DNA from: Acinetobacter sp. ANC 4204
GTDB taxonomy: Bacteria > Pseudomonadota > Gammaproteobacteria > Pseudomonadales > Moraxellaceae
Length of the DNA stretch: 64,000 nt
NCBI RefSeq assembly: GCF_002135205.1
Contig: NZ_NEFZ01000010.1
Coordinates: forward strand, 1-64,000
Direction: 5' to 3'
The notes below the pieces were generated by a model. It was not told the origin of the DNA. It ran no database searches and was given only the letters and a program-made list of their open reading frames with translations. Every line of letters starts with the position of its first letter. Position 1 is the first letter of the stretch. This document shows, piece by piece, positions 18,191 to 27,779 of this stretch. The position numbers and the translations under genes are program-made.

Positions 18191-18658
18191 CTATTCGTCA
18201 GTGGCTCTAATCCAAGTCTCTGTTCTACCTAAAAGACTAGATCCAATATAGCCCCGCATACTTAAGCGTCTGCCATTTTGAGTGACTTTGGCTTTACCTT
18301 TATATATTTTTCCATTTGTCACATCTAAGGCATAACCCTGAATATATTCACCATATTTTGTTGAGGGCTTTAAATTCCAAATCACTTTACTGCCTAGCAA
18401 TGGTTTATTTTTAAAAGGTTCAGGGCATTTAGAACAAACTGAATTTTGACCTAAATTTTCATCTAATATCTTAATGTTTGTACCTGAAATGGTGCGATCT
18501 GATTCTTCTTTAAATTCTACGATTGCCTTTAATTTTCCTGTTCCTGACTCAAGCACCAACCATTTTCCAATAATAGGTTGCTCGGCAAATAGTGCTGTAG
18601 AAAATAAAAAAATACAGGAAATGAGCATTTTAATGGACAAGTTGGAATTCATATTCAT
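18191..18658 (-). CDS. DUF2147-family secreted protein
   Basis: A 155-residue protein with an N-terminal signal peptide (about residues 1-26, ending STALFAEQ) and a DUF2147 domain: IIGKWLVLESGTGK near the start of the mature chain, a CSKCPEPFKNKP cysteine pair, and the closing LLGRTETWIRA. This family is periplasmic in Gram-negative bacteria and of unknown function. No operon partner is evident. Confidence 0.85.
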   Translation of the reverse strand: MNMNSNLSIKMLISCIFLFSTALFAEQPIIGKWLVLESGTGKLKAIVEFKEESDRTISGTNIKILDENLGQNSVCSKCPEPFKNKPLLGSKVIWNLKPSTKYGEYIQGYALDVTNGKIYKGKAKVTQNGRRLSMRGYIGSSLLGRTETWIRATDE

Positions 18659-18819
18659 TCCTTGAATAATATAAAAAAATAGAATTGATTGGTTGTGTTT
18701 TAAATTGATAACAGTCGTTAAAATTATTTTTAACGCTAATATATGCCTCTATCAATGTTGCCAAATCTTTATTTGGCCTACCTTTAATGGGTTAATTTAG
18801 TTTTTGTTGTGATTTGTTA

Positions 18820-18858
18820 ATGGTGAATAAGTGCCATTTTATATTGCATCTGTGCCAA
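18820..18858 (+). promoter_or_regulatory. GTGCCA half-sites, 21 bp apart
   Basis: GTGCCA at 18831 and GTGCCAA at 18852 are a direct repeat with 21-bp spacing, ending 80 bp before the lactonase-like gene. Bases 18820-18836 are identical to 13575-13591. Likely AraC-type activator site. Confidence 0.5.
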
Positions 18859-18937
18859 AAAAGCATTATTTCAGTATTCTGATATTGTCTATTTTTAATA
18901 CTTGAATATCATTTCCTAATCATTTTAGGAGATAAAA

Positions 18938-19768
18938 ATGAGTTCAAAAATTAAATTAAGGATTTTACATAGCGGTTCAACGATTGTGGATGGTTCTACT
19001 ATTTTTGCCCCTGAAAAAATGCCGAAGTTTCCCAAATTGGCAATGTTGGGCATCATGCGAACGGATCGCGATAAACTTGAAATTCCTGTAACAGCCTATT
19101 TGATTGAACATCCGAAAGGAAAAATTCTGATTGATACTGGGTTTCATAAAGATGTTCGACTGCATCCAGTCAAGAATTTAACTCTGATTCATTATTTAGT
19201 GAATAAACCATTACAAAGTCGTGGGCAAGCAGTTGATGAAATGTTGGCAGAACTTGGGATTCAGCCTGAAAACCTTGACTACGTTATACTCACACATTTA
19301 CATACTGACCATGCAGGGGGTGTTAAACAATTCAAGCATGCAAAAAAGATTTTGGTGAATGATCGAGAGTTGGCTTATGCGCAGAAAAATAAACTCGAAT
19401 TTGTGGCGAGTTTATGGGAAGGTGTTCCCTTAGAAACATTTAAATTTGATCGCTCAGATATCGGTCCTGCCAATGAATCTTATGATTTATTTGGAGATGG
19501 AACGATTCAGTTGGTTTACCTGCCCGGTCATACCCCTGGATTGACAGGTATACTCATTCAAAACAATGGCAAGTGCTTATTGTTAACCTCAGATTGCGGT
19601 TATGCCAGAAAATCTTGGGAGCAAATGATCTTGCCTGGGGTGATGGCTGATCGTGAAAATACCATCAAATCTCTCAAATGGATTCAACAATTATCTCAAC
19701 AAAAGGATTGTATAGACTGTCTAGCAACTCATGAAATGGAGTTAGACGCGATGATACTTGAGATTTAG
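18938..19768 (+). CDS. MBL-fold hydrolase, N-acyl-homoserine-lactonase-like
   Basis: A 276-residue protein with the full dinuclear zinc motif THLHTDHAGG, LPGHTPGLTG, SDCGYA and a late ATHEME histidine, as in AiiA/AttM-type lactonases. It may open lactone rings of homoserine lactones or of catabolic intermediates. The ATG follows AGGAG. It shares a promoter element with the SnoaL-like/MBL gene pair, which favours a catabolic role over pure quorum quenching, but this is inference. Confidence 0.85.
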   Translation: MSSKIKLRILHSGSTIVDGSTIFAPEKMPKFPKLAMLGIMRTDRDKLEIPVTAYLIEHPKGKILIDTGFHKDVRLHPVKNLTLIHYLVNKPLQSRGQAVDEMLAELGIQPENLDYVILTHLHTDHAGGVKQFKHAKKILVNDRELAYAQKNKLEFVASLWEGVPLETFKFDRSDIGPANESYDLFGDGTIQLVYLPGHTPGLTGILIQNNGKCLLLTSDCGYARKSWEQMILPGVMADRENTIKSLKWIQQLSQQKDCIDCLATHEMELDAMILEI

Positions 19769-19910
19769 AGAGAATATATTTGATTTAAAGTCTTAAAAAA
19801 TATGGATTTTTAGTATGTACTTTAAATTAAATTTCAGTAAATAGTCATAAGAAAATATACGAATAAATAAAATATAAAAGTGTTCTAATGATAATAGGAT
19901 CATTAAAGCG

Positions 19911-19930
19911 AGAGCACCTTTAGGTGCTCT
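19911..19930 (-). terminator. Terminator after permease gene
   Basis: AGAGCACC (19911-19918) pairs with GGTGCTCT (19923-19930) around a TTTA loop, just beyond the end of the minus-strand permease gene. Confidence 0.75.
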
Positions 19931-19944
19931 ACTTTAGGATTTAG

Positions 19945-21273
19945 TTACAATACGATATTATTTTTGCGTTGATTGGAATATCTACTGTAGAAAAATACTG
20001 AGAGACCAATGATATATAAACACATTGAAAGTAAGAGCAAAGAAATCCCAGCAGCATAAAGTAGCCATGCTGCATAAATTACAGCGACTATTGCGATCAA
20101 GATATGTTTAGTTCGCCTATTTCTCCATGACTCTTTCAAATAAAAAGCTGAGACTAAAAAGTAGGGAAGTAAAATCATCACAGAAGAAATTAGTAATAAC
20201 TGCGTATAGTTTTTATTGAAAAAATAAACAGAAATTAGTGCAATTTGTACAACTATTGATGTTAACCATAATGATGCAATTGGTACATTATTTTGATTCG
20301 TTTTTAAAAAGACCTGTGGGAATGCTTTATTTTTTGCTGCGAGAAAGGGAATTTCTGTGGCAAAAAGTGTCCAACTTAGATAAGACGAACTGACTGAAAT
20401 TATCAATCCTAAGGTGATAATAATAGTCCCGGGCAGCCCAATCAATTGCTCTAAAATAGTGGCCATTGATGGGTTATGCATATTTGCTATGTCCGCACGA
20501 TTTGCCACACCATAGGACAATACCGTAACCAATACATAGAAACTTAATGCGAGTAATACTCCAAATACAGTAGCACGACCAATGTCATTTCTATTTTTGG
20601 CGCGAGAAGATAAAACAACAGCACCTTCAATACCTGTAAAAACCCACAATGTAATTAGCATCAGATTTCTGACTTGTTCCCATACGGGCATCTGTAAAGA
20701 AAAATCAAAATAATTGGATGTGAATAAATCTAGCTTAAATGCAATATATGTGAAGACGATGAATATTAAAATAGGAACTGTTTTAGCGATGGTTGCAATT
20801 AAATTGACTACGGAAGCTTCTTTAATTCCTCTGCTAACTAACCAATGAACTAACCATACAAATATTGAAGAACCAATAAGTGCATAGATCGTGTTACCTT
20901 CACCAAAAAAGACATGTTGGGGGCTGTCGGTAAACATACCTACGCCAGAGAATGCAATAACAACATAGCCAACAATGCCAATAGTCGTACACAACCAATA
21001 GCCCCATGCGGAGCAAAAACCGATGAGCTCACCGAAACCCTCACGTGCATAATTATAAATTCCGCCATCTAAATCTGGTCGTTGCCGAGTTAGATAGAGC
21101 AGTGCAAATGCAAGAAACAGGATTCCAATGCCCGTAATGAGCCAAGCAATAATTAAAGCTTGTCCATTGGCAACTAATGCCATATTTTGAGGCAAACTAA
21201 ACACGCCAGAACCAACCATTGAGCTAAAAACAAGGGCTGTTAAGGACAGTAAGCCAATTTTAGATGTCGACAT
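19945..21273 (-). CDS. APC-superfamily amino-acid permease / antiporter
   Basis: A 442-residue inner-membrane protein with about 12 hydrophobic segments. The N-terminal SSMVGSGVFSLPQNMA and the GGIYNYAREGFGELIGF segment are typical of the basic amino-acid/polyamine antiporter branch (ArcD-like) of the APC superfamily. It follows a homocysteine S-methyltransferase gene by only 12 bp, so it may import a sulphur amino acid such as S-methylmethionine. That substrate is inferred from context; sequence alone suggests an arginine/ornithine-type exchanger. Confidence 0.82.
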   Translation of the reverse strand: MSTSKIGLLSLTALVFSSMVGSGVFSLPQNMALVANGQALIIAWLITGIGILFLAFALLYLTRQRPDLDGGIYNYAREGFGELIGFCSAWGYWLCTTIGIVGYVVIAFSGVGMFTDSPQHVFFGEGNTIYALIGSSIFVWLVHWLVSRGIKEASVVNLIATIAKTVPILIFIVFTYIAFKLDLFTSNYFDFSLQMPVWEQVRNLMLITLWVFTGIEGAVVLSSRAKNRNDIGRATVFGVLLALSFYVLVTVLSYGVANRADIANMHNPSMATILEQLIGLPGTIIITLGLIISVSSSYLSWTLFATEIPFLAAKNKAFPQVFLKTNQNNVPIASLWLTSIVVQIALISVYFFNKNYTQLLLISSVMILLPYFLVSAFYLKESWRNRRTKHILIAIVAVIYAAWLLYAAGISLLLLSMCLYIIGLSVFFYSRYSNQRKNNIVL

Positions 21274-21285
21274 GAAAATTATTTA

Positions 21286-22161
21286 CTATTTAAAAAATTT
21301 TGAAAGTTCTGCAATATGTTCTGGACCGATACCACAACAGCCACCCAATAGCGTTGCTCCAGCTTCTTGCCACTCCTGAGCAAATTTTAAATACAATGCT
21401 GGATTTAAATCGGCACGAACTTCATCTAAACCATCATTTGCAGTTGCTTCACTATTTTGTGGAGGAAAAGCATTCGCATAAGCACCAATTTCGACACCAT
21501 TTGGTAATAAGGGTTTAATCGCAACGATTGCTTGGAGAATGACTTCAGGCTGGCAACAGTTAAAAAGTACAGCTTTGGCTCCTAGGCGTGTAATCGTGTC
21601 GGCAGCTTGTTGAATACTTTCACCTGATCTTAATCGTGGCTGTTCAAGTTGAACTTCATCTTGTAAGGTAAATGAAACCCAGAAATCACGTTGATCTTTA
21701 GGTAATAAAGCGTGAACAGTTTCAACTTCTTTTAAGCAAGATTGTGTTTCAGCTAACCAGAAATCCACATGCGGTGCTAGCGTTTCTATGATGGGTTTTG
21801 CAAGTTTTGCTGCTTCATTTTCCTGAAATAAATCAGCACGATATGAACCAAATAAAGGAGGGAGACATCCTGCAATTAAAACCTTTTTTCTGCTTTCTTC
21901 AACAGCTGTTTTGGCCTGCATAACAGCAATATTGACCAAATCTTTTACTTCAGCATCAAAGCGTTCTTGACCAATATGAAATGGAACGACAGCATAATTG
22001 TTTGTTGTAATGACTTCCGCACCAGCGCGGATAAAATCTAAATGAACCTCTTTAACAATTTCAGGTGCTTCAGTTAAAGCAAGTGCTGACCATTCAGGTT
22101 GTCTAAAGGGAGCACCTCTGCGAGCAAGTTCACGTCCAAAGCCGCCATCTAAAATTTTCAT
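21286..22161 (-). CDS. mmuM: Homocysteine S-methyltransferase
   Basis: A 291-residue cytosolic enzyme that transfers a methyl group, usually from S-methylmethionine, to homocysteine to make methionine. Visible features are the N-terminal LDGGFGRELARRG, TNNYAV, the zinc cysteine in LFNCCQPE and the GGCCGIGPEHI pair. Length is normal for MmuM. It is the first gene of a two-gene unit with the permease. Confidence 0.88.
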   Translation of the reverse strand: MKILDGGFGRELARRGAPFRQPEWSALALTEAPEIVKEVHLDFIRAGAEVITTNNYAVVPFHIGQERFDAEVKDLVNIAVMQAKTAVEESRKKVLIAGCLPPLFGSYRADLFQENEAAKLAKPIIETLAPHVDFWLAETQSCLKEVETVHALLPKDQRDFWVSFTLQDEVQLEQPRLRSGESIQQAADTITRLGAKAVLFNCCQPEVILQAIVAIKPLLPNGVEIGAYANAFPPQNSEATANDGLDEVRADLNPALYLKFAQEWQEAGATLLGGCCGIGPEHIAELSKFFK

Positions 22162-22664
22162 ATCTTTAGTTTATCATTTAAAAGAGACAGCCATTATAGT
22201 TAACTAAGAAAGGGGATTATGGATTTAAAAGTAAATAAATTATATTTTTTTTGATTATAGTAAATTAAATTTTTTTATATATTTAAAATGTTTATAAATT
22301 AGATTCTGCATATTTTTAATTGCTTAAAAACCAATCACCAACTTATAAGGAGCCTCATTCTAAAAATAATTCTTTTCGGAGCTATAGTCCACTGATGAAC
22401 ATGATTGATGTAATTATATTTTACATTAAATCAATACATTGTCATTTTATATCTTAGATAGATGTCAAAAAGGCAACAATTAAGATTAAACAAGAGCAAT
22501 CGTTCAAAAATGACATATGGATGGTTATTTGTACTAGATATTGGTGGGTTGTATAAAAAAAGTACGATTATTTAATAAAATTGCGTCTTTTTTTTAGCTG
22601 GATCGTCTTATAAAGCTTAGAACATATTTTAAATTAGCGAAGTTTAATTTTTATTAAGCGCTGG
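22162..22664. other. Intergenic region of 503 bp
   Basis: Very AT-rich spacer between divergent mmuM and the TonB receptor gene. It must hold both promoters. I see no gene, no clear Fur box and no long repeat. Confidence 0.5.
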
Positions 22665-25262
22665 ATGACCCGACCAATGCCACAGTTTTTATATTGGAAT
22701 TGCATAAAACCATTTGCTTTGACTGCTACAGTGCTAGCTGTTACAAGTTTGATGAACACACAAATTTATGCGGTGAGTGAAAATACAGCCAGTTATTATC
22801 AAGTTCAAACAGGTTCACTGACTCAAGCACTCAATAATGTTGCACAACAAGCCAATATCTCGGTGTTATTTGATCCTGCTAGAACCAATCTGTATCAAGT
22901 AAAAACCATTCAAGGAAAATATACCTTAGATCAACTTTTTGCACGTTTAATTCAAAATACACCATTCAAATTACAAAAATCAGTATCGGGCTACATATTG
23001 ATTGAGATGCCTGATACGAAAAATTTGGCTGTAGTAGAGTCTAAAAAAACAGATTTAAATCAATCTGTTTTATCAAATATGGCTATGGATAATCAGATTT
23101 ATCAAATGCCTGCTATCGTATTAGAAGCGGAAAAAGAAGATACAGTTAAATTTGGACAAAGTGTACTGAATCAAAAAGCAATTGACCGATACCAAGCCAA
23201 TAATGTCGCACAATTATTAGATAATATGCCAAGTGTTGGTTCGGCTGGATCACCACGACCAGGTGGGCAGACGATCAATATTCTAGGGCGAGGTGGGGTT
23301 GCAGATGTGCCCATTACTCTCGATGACTCTGTTAAGAGTTTTGACAAATACCGACAGGGCTCAGTTTTTATTGAGCCTGAAATTTTAAAAAAAATAACAG
23401 TAGACAAAGGACCTCACAATGTTGAGGTTGGAAATGGTGGTTTTGGTGGCAAGGTGACATTGGAAACAAAAGATCCCAGTGATTTGCTCGGTGCAAATAA
23501 AAATGCAGGTGCTTTTGTAAAATATTCACGTTTTTCCAATAATAGCCAGAACACGTATACTGGCGCAGTTTACGGTAAAATGAAGAATGGTTTGGTTGAT
23601 GGTTTGTTTTACTATACAAACCGAGACAGTGGTGATGTAAAACGTCCAGATGGCAGCAAATTTTTATATTCTGCACAAGAGCAGGACACCTACTTAGCTA
23701 AACTCAACTTTTATCCAGCCGATGGACATAAAATTTCGTTAAATGCCATGCGTAGCGGTCATGAGGGGTGGGAACCATTTGCTGCAATGCGTGACCAAGA
23801 TGCAGTGCCGAGCCAAGCAGATATTGATAAATATGGTTATGATGAAGCATGGAAGCGTCGTTTAGTTTATCGAGACCAGAAGGATACCAGTTACTCAGCT
23901 GCTTACGAATTCAATCCAGAATTTAATCCCTTTATTAACTTTAAAGCAGTTGCTTCATACTCAAAGACATTTCAGCATGATCAACGACTACCAAGCGTGA
24001 ATGGCTCCGCTGCACTGTTAGGTAATGAAAGTTGGGTCAACTATACAAATACAGCATTAAAAGTAAGTAATATCAGTGATATAAAATCAAAATATGGTGA
24101 CCACAAATTAAAAATCGGTACGCAATACCAGAAAATGGAACAAAATTCTTTGATTTTTGATAAGAGTAATGCATCTAAACCTGATTACAATTTTGGCTAT
24201 TATGAACCTAATTATATGCCTGCTGGTGATCAACAGATGCTGAGTGCTTTTGTTGAGGACCAATATCAATTTAATAATATTATTATTACACCATCCTTGC
24301 GCTATGATCATATCGTAAATAATGGGAAACCAAACCGCGCATCAAGATATAACAATCCTCTTGCGGGACATGATTACTCAAGTAAAACCTATACGGGCTG
24401 GTCTCCTCGTTTGGCAATGTCTTGGGCTCAAACAGATCAACTTACTTGGTTTGCAAATGTCAGCAAAACATGGCGTGCGCCTCGGGTGGATGAGCAATAT
24501 TATGTGCAGTCGGCAGCTACAAGCGTTCCCTCCACCAGCCTTTATTTACGCCCAGAAAAAATGCTTGCAGTACGTATTGGAAATGAAATGAATTTTGATG
24601 ATCTGTTGAGTAACGATGACCATCTACAAGTTCGTTTAACCTATCACCACAACCGTGGCTCAGATGAAATATTTAGAAACCGCTCAACTTTTTGTCAAGC
24701 CCAAGCTGAAAACCAAGCCAATACTGGTTCTGGAAGCATAAGTGATTGTAATGGCAATTATCATCACGGCTTCTACCGAAATGTCACAGATTACACGATT
24801 CAAGCCTATGAAGCCGAATTGTTCTATAATCAACCGACTTGGTTTGCAGGGTTTACTTATTCCTATATTCGAGGAGAACGTGATAACTCTCCAGTAAATC
24901 CATGGTTTGATGAAAAAACATGGATGACAGACATCCCGCCTAAAAAAGCAACCGCAACTTTGGGGGTAAATGTTCCAGAACATCATTTAACCATGGGGTG
25001 GAGGGGCATTTTCGTTGATGCACAGGACAGAAGCTTATCTGATAATGATAAGTCGATTGCTGCATCGTCTTTCTCTTTGCCCAAAACAAAAGGGTACTCA
25101 CTGCATAGTGTATATGCAGATTGGCAGCCCCTTGGTGAGAAAGGGCCTGTATTAAATTTCTCGATAGATAATTTATTTAATCGTGATTACAAAATGTATC
25201 TTGGTGAATACATGACAGGTACAGGACGGGATTATAAGCTAAGTATTTCTCAGAAGTTCTGA
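22665..25262 (+). CDS. TonB-dependent receptor with STN domain (heme/hemoglobin-type)
   Basis: An 865-residue outer-membrane receptor. It has a signal sequence within the first 37 residues, a secretin/TonB N-terminal short domain (about 45-105, TGSLTQALNNVAQQANISVL), a plug (about 165-275, NILGRGGVADVPITLDD) and a 22-strand barrel ending in phenylalanine (SISQKF). The plug and barrel resemble hemoglobin/transferrin-type receptors. STN domains normally signal to a membrane anti-sigma factor, but no fecI/fecR pair is nearby. The start at 22665 has a weak ribosome site, so 22677 is possible. Confidence 0.82.
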   Translation: MTRPMPQFLYWNCIKPFALTATVLAVTSLMNTQIYAVSENTASYYQVQTGSLTQALNNVAQQANISVLFDPARTNLYQVKTIQGKYTLDQLFARLIQNTPFKLQKSVSGYILIEMPDTKNLAVVESKKTDLNQSVLSNMAMDNQIYQMPAIVLEAEKEDTVKFGQSVLNQKAIDRYQANNVAQLLDNMPSVGSAGSPRPGGQTINILGRGGVADVPITLDDSVKSFDKYRQGSVFIEPEILKKITVDKGPHNVEVGNGGFGGKVTLETKDPSDLLGANKNAGAFVKYSRFSNNSQNTYTGAVYGKMKNGLVDGLFYYTNRDSGDVKRPDGSKFLYSAQEQDTYLAKLNFYPADGHKISLNAMRSGHEGWEPFAAMRDQDAVPSQADIDKYGYDEAWKRRLVYRDQKDTSYSAAYEFNPEFNPFINFKAVASYSKTFQHDQRLPSVNGSAALLGNESWVNYTNTALKVSNISDIKSKYGDHKLKIGTQYQKMEQNSLIFDKSNASKPDYNFGYYEPNYMPAGDQQMLSAFVEDQYQFNNIIITPSLRYDHIVNNGKPNRASRYNNPLAGHDYSSKTYTGWSPRLAMSWAQTDQLTWFANVSKTWRAPRVDEQYYVQSAATSVPSTSLYLRPEKMLAVRIGNEMNFDDLLSNDDHLQVRLTYHHNRGSDEIFRNRSTFCQAQAENQANTGSGSISDCNGNYHHGFYRNVTDYTIQAYEAELFYNQPTWFAGFTYSYIRGERDNSPVNPWFDEKTWMTDIPPKKATATLGVNVPEHHLTMGWRGIFVDAQDRSLSDNDKSIAASSFSLPKTKGYSLHSVYADWQPLGEKGPVLNFSIDNLFNRDYKMYLGEYMTGTGRDYKLSISQKF

Positions 25263-25309
25263 TTGATATCAACAGTATAGAAACCAACTGAAATCTTTTA
25301 TATTTCTTC

Positions 25310-25338
25310 AATAGCCTTCAAAAGAAGGCTATTTTTAA
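25310..25338 (+). terminator. Rho-independent terminator after TonB receptor
   Basis: AATAGCCTTC (25310-25319), an AAAA loop, then GAAGGCTATT and further Ts: a strong hairpin with T-run. Confidence 0.9.
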
Positions 25339-25508
25339 GATGGATGCATGCGTATTGCATATTCTGGCATGTATCTTTTGGGGTAGCTATTTATGTAAAT
25401 AAAGCGAATGGCAAAACATAGTGATGGTATCTATACAATCCGATCCTTTTCCAGTAATTTTACTATGGTATGAAAAATGCTAAGAATAAAATGACTCAAA
25501 AAGGATGA

Positions 25509-26570
<1,062 letters not shown>

Positions 26571-26609
26571 GACCGAGAAATATGTTCTAATATTAAATTA
26601 AACATTTTA

Positions 26610-26640
26610 AAGAGGCACCTTATTTGGTGCTTCTTTTATT
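26610..26640 (+). terminator. Terminator after asparaginase
   Basis: AAGAGGCACC (26610-26619) pairs with GGTGCTTCTT (26626-26635), 10 bp with one G-T pair, followed by TTATT. It also suits the convergent AraC gene. Confidence 0.8.
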
Positions 26641-26665
26641 TGCAAATATTTGTGATTTTTTAAAA

Positions 26666-27682
26666 TTACATTAAGCCATAATGGTGGCGATACATGGAAG
26701 GAGACTGACCATTCCAACTGATAAATGCGCGCGTAAAAGCACTTTGTTCTGCATAGCCTAACATAAGTGCAATTTCTGCTAATGCTAGCGTTTGGTCTTG
26801 AAGATAGGTTTTAGCTAATACAAAACGTGTGTCTGCGAGTAATGCCCGATAGCGAAAACCTTGTTCATCTAGCCGTCTATAGAACGTTCGCAGGGATAAA
26901 TCTAATTGATGTGCAATATCTTCAGCACTACATCGGTTTTCCTCTATACCCGTTTTAATCGCAAGTTTGACTTGAGTGAGAAAGTCATTGCGTACAGAAG
27001 CATCATATTGTCCAGAGAAGTCAAGTAGCAACGCAGCAGCCTGTCGGTCATACAGGCTTCGAAGATAAGGATCACTGGTACTAATTTTCATTGCATATAA
27101 AGCACGAGGTAGGGTAATCCCAACTGCATGGGTTCCAAATTTAACAGGGCAACCAGCCAAAATTTCATAAATTTTAGGATCACTGTCAGGCATATAAGGC
27201 AGTTCAACACATATCGGTGCAATATCACGTCCGATTAATGCCTGATAGAAACTAATAAATACCATGACACCAAACTCTCCCCAAATGCCATGGGTACTTG
27301 GGTCATTATGCCACCAGCGCATAGTGATTTCATGATCTGTTAATGCTAAAGAAATCTTGAGCTCTGAATCGACTAAAGTTTGATGATGGTGATAACGACC
27401 TAATGCTTGTCCTAAGCTTGAGCAGGTTACCCCCATATAACCGATCATTCCAAAATGTTCTGGCTTTAGACTTCGTCCAATGCGGAAACCCAGCGCTGGT
27501 TTTGGGTAGCGTGTTTGAATAATGTCTAATACATTGAGAAAGTCGTCTTTGGGCATGCGCCATGCGTAGCGTTCTTTGAGCTGTTCAATTTGAGCAATAA
27601 GAGTTGCATCCTGATAAGCATTGCAACTCAGATAAACCAGTAAGGTATTCAGAAAACTAGAAGAAACGAAGTTTTTTGACAT
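26666..27682 (-). CDS. AraC-family regulator divergent from molybdopterin fusion
   Basis: A 338-residue AraC protein: arabinose-binding-type N-terminal domain (about 20-200, with PEHFGMIGYMGVTCSSLGQAL) and C-terminal HTH (about 235-335, LDLSLRTFYRRLDEQG, IALMLGYAEQSAFTRAFISW). I start at the ATG at 27682 (MSKNFVSSSFL); the open frame to 27760 would run into the promoter region. Only 97 bp separate it from the large fusion gene. Repeated TTGACA and GTGCCAA-like elements occur in that gap, so it probably controls the fusion. Confidence 0.87.
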   Translation of the reverse strand: MSKNFVSSSFLNTLLVYLSCNAYQDATLIAQIEQLKERYAWRMPKDDFLNVLDIIQTRYPKPALGFRIGRSLKPEHFGMIGYMGVTCSSLGQALGRYHHHQTLVDSELKISLALTDHEITMRWWHNDPSTHGIWGEFGVMVFISFYQALIGRDIAPICVELPYMPDSDPKIYEILAGCPVKFGTHAVGITLPRALYAMKISTSDPYLRSLYDRQAAALLLDFSGQYDASVRNDFLTQVKLAIKTGIEENRCSAEDIAHQLDLSLRTFYRRLDEQGFRYRALLADTRFVLAKTYLQDQTLALAEIALMLGYAEQSAFTRAFISWNGQSPSMYRHHYGLM

Positions 27683-27779
27683 ATTTGTATTTTTACACGC
27701 TCTTTGGCACAAAATGTCAAATTGGTGCCTTTTTGTCAATACACCTTTTGCAGGCGGCATTAATATTTTAAGGGTTTAA

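Noticed and set aside
18938..19768. Assigning this MBL gene as a quorum-quenching aiiA
   Set aside because: The fold and zinc motif fit, but the context is catabolic and no specific lactone can be inferred.
22162..22664. Fur box before the TonB receptor
   Set aside because: No 19-bp Fur-like palindrome found by eye; iron control remains possible but unsupported.
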